NCBI GenBank assembly: GCA_027066935.1
Contig: JAMOMX010000180.1
Span: 1 to 12,743 of the forward strand
Direction: 5' to 3'
From: Sulfurimonas sp.
Lineage (GTDB): Bacteria; Campylobacterota; Campylobacteria; Campylobacterales; Sulfurimonadaceae
Length of the DNA: 12,743 bases
In this document: positions 8,220-12,743 of the stretch, piece after piece
How positions within the stretch are numbered: position 1 is the first letter of the stretch
Layout: every line of letters begins with the position of its first letter
Program-made: the position numbers and the translations under genes
The notes under the pieces: model-generated
Told to the model about the DNA's origin: nothing
The model's database searches: none
Seen by the model: only the letters and a program-made list of their open reading frames with translations

Positions 8220-9112
8220 TTTCCAATCTCTTCTTTTGTAAAAATATTTTTATGAGTTTTAGTGGTTATGACATTCAAAGTATAGGGATTTGAATAAACT
8301 TCTATATCTCCTTTATCTGCTACCAACTTCTCAAGTTTGCTCAAATCTATCTCCCTTTTTTCACTGTCAAACTCTATATAATCACTCAAATCTGGCAGAT
8401 AACAATCATCATCCTTACACTCTACAAACAAGGAAAACTCATTTTCACAGCCAAATTTTGAGTTAGTACTGTAAGCTGTTGCACTAACAAGAGCTACCTT
8501 TTTAAACTCTTCATAATCTGCTTGTGTATAGCCCTTAAAATCATCTCCTAAAAACTCTTTGTACTCATCATAATTTTTAGGATTAATACTAAAACCGTAA
8601 AAGTAGTGTGCCTCATCTACTGTCGTTTTTGTACCAAGTGTTGACTGTTTGGCATCATCTTTTTTAGAGTCTGCAAAAGGAGACAAAATATCTTGTACTT
8701 CTATATTTGTATCTTCAAACTTATTAAATCCCTGTCCAAACTGAACCGCACCAGTAATAGAGATGTTTTGTCCCTCTTCAGCAAATGTCGCACCAAAGTT
8801 TTTAACATCAATTGCTTTAAAAAGATTTATCATCACCTCTTTTGTAGCTGTTTTTTTATCCATATCTCCAAAAAGTTCTATATATCTCTCTGAAAGTTTT
8901 TTAGGAACAAGAGCATCTTTCTCCTCTTTCCAGCTTTTAATATATAAAACATCTTTTCCATCATTTTGCCACATCTTCTTCATTGGATATTTTAAAGCCT
9001 TGTCACTTCCAAAGATATTACCATTACTTGTACTTTTAGGACGACCTGTAAAGTCTGCATTCCAATTTGCCATTTTTGCTACGATACCAAGAACTCCATA
9101 CACTCTTTTCAT
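8216..9112 (-). CDS. cas7: Cas7 (Csh2 type), crRNA-binding backbone of Cascade
   Basis: The 298-residue protein is a Csh2-family Cas7. The N-terminal strand KRVYGVLGIVAKMANWNAD is followed by the signature IFGSDKALKYPMKKMW, and the centre by the family-typical ITGAVQFGQGFNK. Several copies polymerise along the crRNA spacer and hold the target strand. It starts 2 bases after the cas8b stop, behind a strong AGGAG site 8 bases before the ATG. That fits the high copy number needed per complex. Confidence 0.95.
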   Translation of the reverse strand: MKRVYGVLGIVAKMANWNADFTGRPKSTSNGNIFGSDKALKYPMKKMWQNDGKDVLYIKSWKEEKDALVPKKLSERYIELFGDMDKKTATKEVMINLFKAIDVKNFGATFAEEGQNISITGAVQFGQGFNKFEDTNIEVQDILSPFADSKKDDAKQSTLGTKTTVDEAHYFYGFSINPKNYDEYKEFLGDDFKGYTQADYEEFKKVALVSATAYSTNSKFGCENEFSLFVECKDDDCYLPDLSDYIEFDSEKREIDLSKLEKLVADKGDIEVYSNPYTLNVITTKTHKNIFTKEEIGK

Positions 9113-9114
9113 CT

Positions 9115-9495
9115 CTATTTCTCCTCTCTTTTCATATAAAATATATTTTTAGATAAAACCCCTACCAAAAAACTATCCATATTTTTGGATAATTTCTCTT
9201 TAGTTTCAAAAGCCATAATAAGAGCTAAGGCATTATTAAATCGTGAATAATCCAAACTTATTTTGTGTTTATACTTGAAATAAGTGGCTTCTATATCTTT
9301 TTTTAGTTTTTCACTACTGTTAGCCCTTAAAAATGGCTCCATCATATCTGAATTTTTTTCATGTTTTTCACTCTGACTAAGTAGATATTTGACCACTTGA
9401 CCACTTATATAAAAGAACTCATCACTCTTTAATTCAGTATAGTCTGAATTTTCAAGTTTTTTTATAATGTTCTCTTGCATCGTTTGTATATCCAT
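9115..9495 (-). CDS. cas11b: Predicted small subunit Cas11b from an internal start in cas8b
   Basis: Inside cas8b, in the same frame, codon 439 is an ATG (9495-9493) preceded by AAAGGAGA with 8 bases between AGGAG and ATG. This site is as good as any in the operon. Translation from there gives 126 residues (MDIQTMQENIIKK to MKREEK), mainly helical and charged, the size and type of a Cas11 small subunit. It is established that many I-B, I-C and I-D systems make the small subunit by internal initiation in cas8 or cas10d. No separate cas11 gene exists here, so the prediction fills a real gap. The product has not been shown in this organism. Confidence 0.75.
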   Translation of the reverse strand: MDIQTMQENIIKKLENSDYTELKSDEFFYISGQVVKYLLSQSEKHEKNSDMMEPFLRANSSEKLKKDIEATYFKYKHKISLDYSRFNNALALIMAFETKEKLSKNMDSFLVGVLSKNIFYMKREEK

Positions 9496-10809
9496 AACAC
9501 TCTCTCCTTTATGTTGTAATAGTGAAAATTTAAGATTTAAACTCTCTTTTGCTCTTAGCTCCCGACCTTGCCTAATATGTTCGACAACAAAATCATTGCC
9601 ATATTTTTTAATGACTTGATAAAACTCCTTTTCACGATACTTTTTAAAATAATTTATCATCGCAAACCTGCTTGTTAAAATCAAAGTTTGAAGTTTTTTT
9701 GAAATATAGGATGAGACTTTAATATCATCGTTAAAATAGTTAAATATCAACTGCTTATTATAAAAAACCTTATCTACAATGTGTTCCAATTGAGAAAGAC
9801 TCTCTACTGTTATATCATCTAAAATAATTTTATCTTTTGTGATGAGGAGATAGTTTTTTATAAGTATTTTATTTTTTAATTTATCAATTTTTATAGGTAA
9901 ATAATCAAAATCTGTAATAAGATCTTTCTCTTTAAAACTTCTATTTATAAAAAAATTCTCATTAAGTGGATACTTATCTTTTAACTCTTGAAACTTTAAA
10001 AAATCTAAAAACTTCTTCAGCATCAAAGCATCACTATCGAGAAGTAAAAAAGGAGCTACAATTTTTTTACTCTTTAACTCTAAGAAAGGTTTTTTACTAT
10101 TTAAACCCATATTTGAATCTGACAGACCAAAAGTCTGACCACCGATAGTTTTAGAGTATTTTATATCATTGAATATTTTGATACTATAGTAAAGATTACT
10201 CTCTTTTTGATATAACTCAACATCTTCATCAAAAAACACTTTTATATAATTTGAAACTTTATTTTCAAGAGCAATGTCTATGATATTTTGAAGATTTTTT
10301 TTAACAATCTGATACTTTTTGACAATATCTCTTTTTCTTTTACATCCATTTATATATTCTTGTTTAGATTTTAGTATAGTTTTCTCTTCTTTTTTTGTAA
10401 ATTTTTTATAATTTAGTAGTGAAAGATACTGTGACCTGATTGCATCTTGTGAGAGTAATTTTTTTGAATCTTCACTTATAAAACTTTCTAGTTTAATAAA
10501 CAAAGAAAGATAATTAACATTATGGATTTTTTTATCACTAAAAGATTTATTTGAGTTTAAATAGGAACTATAATAATCTCTCTGCTTAAACCAATCATAC
10601 ATCTGCGTCTGAATCACCCCATTTAGATCCTCAAAACAGGTTTCTTTATTCTCAACTTTTTTATCATTTTTAAATATATAATAAGAGAGGGTTTCATCTT
10701 TAGTAATTTTTACATACAAACCATCTTTTAAAATATAATTATCTAAAATGAGATTGTCACCTTTCTTTTCATACTCTTTTTTGAAAATATCTAATAAGTC
10801 ATAAATCAT
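9115..10809 (-). CDS. cas8b: Cas8b (Csh1 type), large subunit of Cascade
   Basis: A 564-residue Csh1-type protein. It is recognised by its N-terminus (MIYDLLDIFKKEY, then LDNYILKDGLYVKI) and the family-typical FGLSDSNMGLNSKKPF segment at about 227-242. Position directly before cas7 and cas5 supports the call. Cas8b recognises the PAM and helps recruit Cas3. Its ATG overlaps the stop of the upstream DUF1016 gene by 4 bases (ATGA), behind an AAAGGA site. The gene is the most AT-rich in the operon, about 20-30% G+C on sampled lines. The last 126 codons contain an independent start, annotated separately as Cas11b. Large subunits diverge fast, so subtype naming below Cas8b is less certain. Confidence 0.92.
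   Translation of the reverse strand: MIYDLLDIFKKEYEKKGDNLILDNYILKDGLYVKITKDETLSYYIFKNDKKVENKETCFEDLNGVIQTQMYDWFKQRDYYSSYLNSNKSFSDKKIHNVNYLSLFIKLESFISEDSKKLLSQDAIRSQYLSLLNYKKFTKKEEKTILKSKQEYINGCKRKRDIVKKYQIVKKNLQNIIDIALENKVSNYIKVFFDEDVELYQKESNLYYSIKIFNDIKYSKTIGGQTFGLSDSNMGLNSKKPFLELKSKKIVAPFLLLDSDALMLKKFLDFLKFQELKDKYPLNENFFINRSFKEKDLITDFDYLPIKIDKLKNKILIKNYLLITKDKIILDDITVESLSQLEHIVDKVFYNKQLIFNYFNDDIKVSSYISKKLQTLILTSRFAMINYFKKYREKEFYQVIKKYGNDFVVEHIRQGRELRAKESLNLKFSLLQHKGESVMDIQTMQENIIKKLENSDYTELKSDEFFYISGQVVKYLLSQSEKHEKNSDMMEPFLRANSSEKLKKDIEATYFKYKHKISLDYSRFNNALALIMAFETKEKLSKNMDSFLVGVLSKNIFYMKREEK
9503..9510 (-). promoter_or_regulatory. Internal ribosome binding site in cas8b
   Basis: The minus strand reads AAAGGAGA, nearly full complementarity to the 3' end of 16S rRNA, 8 bases before the in-frame ATG at 9495. 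A site of this quality inside an AT-rich coding sequence is unlikely to be chance and supports separate production of Cas11b. Confidence 0.75.
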
Positions 10810-11828
10810 ATAAATCCTTTCAATTCATCTTCTATCTCCTCTATACTAGGCAGAGATGACTTCAGCTCTTTTGGCAGCTGTGTAACCAGCTGATATTCAC
10901 TTACTCCTATGGGGTTTTCTATGTTTTTAAGTGCGTACTCGACCACTGTATTGTTTTTTGATTTGCATATGAGTATTCCTATAGTTGGGTTATCGCTTGA
11001 GTCTTTTAATTCTCCATCTATTGCAGAAACATAAAAATTTAACTGCCCTGTAAATTCTGGTTTAAACTTGACTGTTTTTAATTCAACCACCACATAACAC
11101 TTTAGTTTAATATGATAAAAAAGCAGATCTACAAAAAATTCATCACCTCCAATATTGAGCCTATATTGTCGTCCAACAAAAGCAAATCCATTCCCAAGCT
11201 CTAGCAAAAAGCTTCTCATCTGTTCTATAAGTGCACTTTCAAGCTCTTTTTCACTATGTTTTGCTGCAAGTGTCAAAAAATCAAAACTATATGGGTCTTT
11301 AAGGGTAGCTTTGGCTAAGTCAGATTGTGCTTGTGGAAGATTTACATCGAAGTTTGTAATAGCTTTACCGTCTCGTTTATATAGATTACTCTCTATTTGG
11401 TGAATCAAAACTGCTCTTGACCATCCATTGTGTATAGTCTGTTGAACATAATAGAGTGCTTCTTGTCTATCTTTGATCTTTGTAACAATCTCTCTATTGT
11501 GTCCCCAAGGAATTTTAAAAATTTCGTCCACAAGCTGTGGACGATTCTCAAGGTTCCAAAAAAGATACCAGTTACGCATATATTTTATGTTTGTAGCTGA
11601 AAAACCTTTCATATTTGGAAACTCTCTTTTTAAATCATTACTAACCTGTTCTATGAGATTATCGCCCCATGATGACTCTTTTTGTTTCAGGACAATCATC
11701 TGTGCCAGCTCCCAATAGAGTCTCAACAACTCCTCATTGACTTTAATGGCAGCTTTGATTTGAGACGTTTGAATTTTAGATTTTATCTCTTTAATAAAGT
11801 TTTGATACTGTCTATCTTGTAATTTCAT
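10806..11828 (-). CDS. DUF1016/YhcG-type PD-(D/E)XK nuclease embedded in the cas operon
   Basis: The 340-residue protein matches the DUF1016 (YhcG) family from memory. The N-terminal helical DUF1016 domain (about 10-150) contains VNEELLRLYWELAQMI, SWGDNLIEQVSNDLKREFP and the family-typical GFSATNIKYMRNWY and IPWGHN. The C-terminal half (about 180-325) is a PD-(D/E)XK nuclease. It shows D234 in FFVDLLFY, the E249-x-K251 pair in VVVELK, and Q262, with the usual GRQYRL strand before them, so the active site looks intact. These proteins are common in defence islands and near restriction systems; their substrate is poorly defined. The ATG lies 1 base after the cas6 stop, with its GAGGAG ribosome site inside cas6. 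The stop overlaps cas8b by 4 bases. It therefore behaves as a full operon member. It is not a standard I-B gene. Confidence 0.9.
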   Translation of the reverse strand: MKLQDRQYQNFIKEIKSKIQTSQIKAAIKVNEELLRLYWELAQMIVLKQKESSWGDNLIEQVSNDLKREFPNMKGFSATNIKYMRNWYLFWNLENRPQLVDEIFKIPWGHNREIVTKIKDRQEALYYVQQTIHNGWSRAVLIHQIESNLYKRDGKAITNFDVNLPQAQSDLAKATLKDPYSFDFLTLAAKHSEKELESALIEQMRSFLLELGNGFAFVGRQYRLNIGGDEFFVDLLFYHIKLKCYVVVELKTVKFKPEFTGQLNFYVSAIDGELKDSSDNPTIGILICKSKNNTVVEYALKNIENPIGVSEYQLVTQLPKELKSSLPSIEEIEDELKGFI

Positions 11829-11829
11829 C

Positions 11830-12543
11830 TTATTGACTCCTCAAACAGTACCCAAACCCATGAGTCCCTTTCTCAAGTAATCCACATGCCATAGCTGTAA
11901 ATGCTAACTTCTGGCTAATTTCATCAGAATTAAATCCTATGACAAACTTGTTAGTCAAAAACTTTGCTCTTTTGTAGTGAATGAGAATGGGAACTTTATT
12001 GGTAATCTCAAAATAGCTAATACAGTCTACAGGAGCAGTGATTTTTTCATCGAAAAATTGTGTATGTTTCTTCTCCAAATTAGCAATAATACGCTGCATC
12101 ACCATCTCAATATCTCCATCACTTACAATCCAATGACGGTTTTTTGCAATATCAGTCGGCATCGTAAGAATGGCAGAAGATACGGTGGAAATTTTATCTA
12201 TAAAGTATTGTCTTTTTTGGCTAAACTCATAACCAATGACTTTAAAATCAAGCCCTTTATGCTCGTATAACTCTTTTATAAGAGCATTTAAAAATGTATC
12301 ATCAACACTTCGTATATGAAAAGTGTAGGGTTTTGATTTAACATAGAGTTTTGTGTTAGCGTCGGTAGGATATGGAAGTCCAAAATGGTAGGGCTTAAAG
12401 CCTCTACTTTGTCCATGTATGGCTTTTAAGTAGTCATTATTGAGCATTGCTAAAGCAATATTTTTGCTTAACGTCTCATTTACATGTTGATATGCTATCT
12501 CTTTTTTAAAGAGTAGTGCAACTCGTACCTCAAAATATTTCAT
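11830..12543 (-). CDS. cas6: Cas6, crRNA-processing endoribonuclease
   Basis: The 237-residue protein has the Cas6 RAMP layout: an opening strand YFEVRVALLF and, at the end, the glycine-rich loop CGLLEKGTHGFGYCL (about 220-234), which is the family signature. H43 and H53 in the AIHGQSRGFKPYHFG stretch are candidate catalytic histidines; I cannot decide between them. It cuts each repeat at the base of its stem, predicted to leave the 8-base tag AUUUAAAU on the crRNA. As first gene of the operon it follows an AGGGTG ribosome site and the promoter at about 12583-12588. Composition is around 32-40% G+C, like the DUF1016 gene and unlike cas8b. Confidence 0.92.
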   Translation of the reverse strand: MKYFEVRVALLFKKEIAYQHVNETLSKNIALAMLNNDYLKAIHGQSRGFKPYHFGLPYPTDANTKLYVKSKPYTFHIRSVDDTFLNALIKELYEHKGLDFKVIGYEFSQKRQYFIDKISTVSSAILTMPTDIAKNRHWIVSDGDIEMVMQRIIANLEKKHTQFFDEKITAPVDCISYFEITNKVPILIHYKRAKFLTNKFVIGFNSDEISQKLAFTAMACGLLEKGTHGFGYCLRSQ

Positions 12544-12582
12544 AATACATCACCCTAGTATTTTTTATGACTTGTCGATATA

Positions 12583-12588
12583 AGTATA
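12583..12588 (-). promoter_or_regulatory. Promoter of the cas operon (extended -10)
   Basis: The minus strand reads TGTTATACT, an extended -10 with TATACT. The start would be near 12576, leaving about 33 untranslated bases before the cas6 ATG. An imperfect dyad (ACTT...AAGT, 12570-12585) overlaps it and could be an operator, but it is weak. No convincing -35. Confidence 0.5.
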
Positions 12589-12678
12589 ACAAAAATCTTT
12601 ATATTTCATTTCAAATGATACAAATTGCAACATTTTTATTTTCTCTCATTATTAAATAACGTCTAATCATAATTGTTT

Positions 12679-12684
12679 TATAAT
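12679..12684 (+). promoter_or_regulatory. Candidate -10 for the divergent right-edge gene
   Basis: A perfect TATAAT lies 27 bases before the ATG at 12712, with a T-rich stretch before it and no clear -35. It is divergent from the cas promoter within the 168-base intergenic region 12544-12711. Confidence 0.45.
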
Positions 12685-12711
12685 TAAAGCATACAAAATA
12701 AGGATCACCTC

Positions 12712-12743
12712 ATGAAATATTCACTCATTGCAACACTTGTTGT
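12712..12743 (+). CDS. Start of a plus-strand gene, cut by the window edge
   Basis: Ten complete codons (MKYSLIATLV) follow AAGGA at 12700-12704 with 7 bases of spacing and a TATAAT upstream. The residues look like the beginning of a signal peptide or membrane segment. The product cannot be named. It marks the right border of the cas operon. Confidence 0.5.
   Translation, partial: MKYSLIATLV

Noticed and set aside
8693..9152. Plus-strand open frames opposite cas7 and cas8b
   Set aside because: They lie antisense to clearly conserved cas genes, have low-complexity Phe/Ser/Ile-rich translations and no ribosome sites.
12613..12650. crRNA-like regulatory repeat (CreR/CreA type) upstream of cas6
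   Set aside because: Only 8 contiguous bases match the repeat core and the flanks do not align, so the evidence is too thin for a feature.

Overview
The window carries a complete, compact type I-B CRISPR-Cas locus, almost certainly from a mesophilic Campylobacterota (epsilonproteobacterial) genome of the Sulfurimonas/Sulfuricurvum kind. That placement rests on the protein style, AT-rich coding sequence, extended -10 promoters and the Csh-type Cas set. It is an inference from protein resemblance, not a database match.

Layout. Positions 1-213 hold the 5' end of a chromosomal gene on the minus strand for a secreted protein, with its promoter at about 244-249. Its base composition is clearly richer in G+C than the cas genes. 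The CRISPR array runs from 421 to 3064 with 41 well-conserved 30-base repeats and 40 unique spacers of 34-38 bases. A decayed 42nd repeat sits at 355-384, exactly one spacer length beyond the left end. Positions 3065-3240 are the leader. Then come nine genes, all on the minus strand and read toward the array: cas6 (start 12543), a DUF1016/YhcG-type PD-(D/E)XK nuclease gene, cas8b, cas7, cas5, cas3, cas4, cas1 and cas2. Junctions are mostly overlaps or gaps of 1-2 bases, so this is one operon, driven from a promoter near 12583-12588. At the right edge a divergent plus-strand gene starts at 12712.

How it works together. Cas6 cuts the array transcript, which is made from the leader side on the minus strand. 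Each repeat has a 5-bp stem followed by an 8-base tag, AUUUAAAU. Cas8b, Cas7, Cas5 and Cas6 form the Cascade surveillance complex. A strong Shine-Dalgarno and ATG inside cas8b predict a separately translated small subunit (Cas11b, 126 aa). Cas3 is the HD nuclease-helicase that degrades targets. Cas4, Cas1 and Cas2 acquire spacers. The single terminally decayed repeat and near-identical repeats elsewhere suggest an array that is still growing.

The most unusual element is the DUF1016-family nuclease gene inserted between cas6 and cas8b. It lies 1 base after cas6 and overlaps cas8b by 4 bases, with an intact-looking active site. It is not a standard I-B component, so it may be an accessory nuclease, a guard module or a recently captured defence gene.
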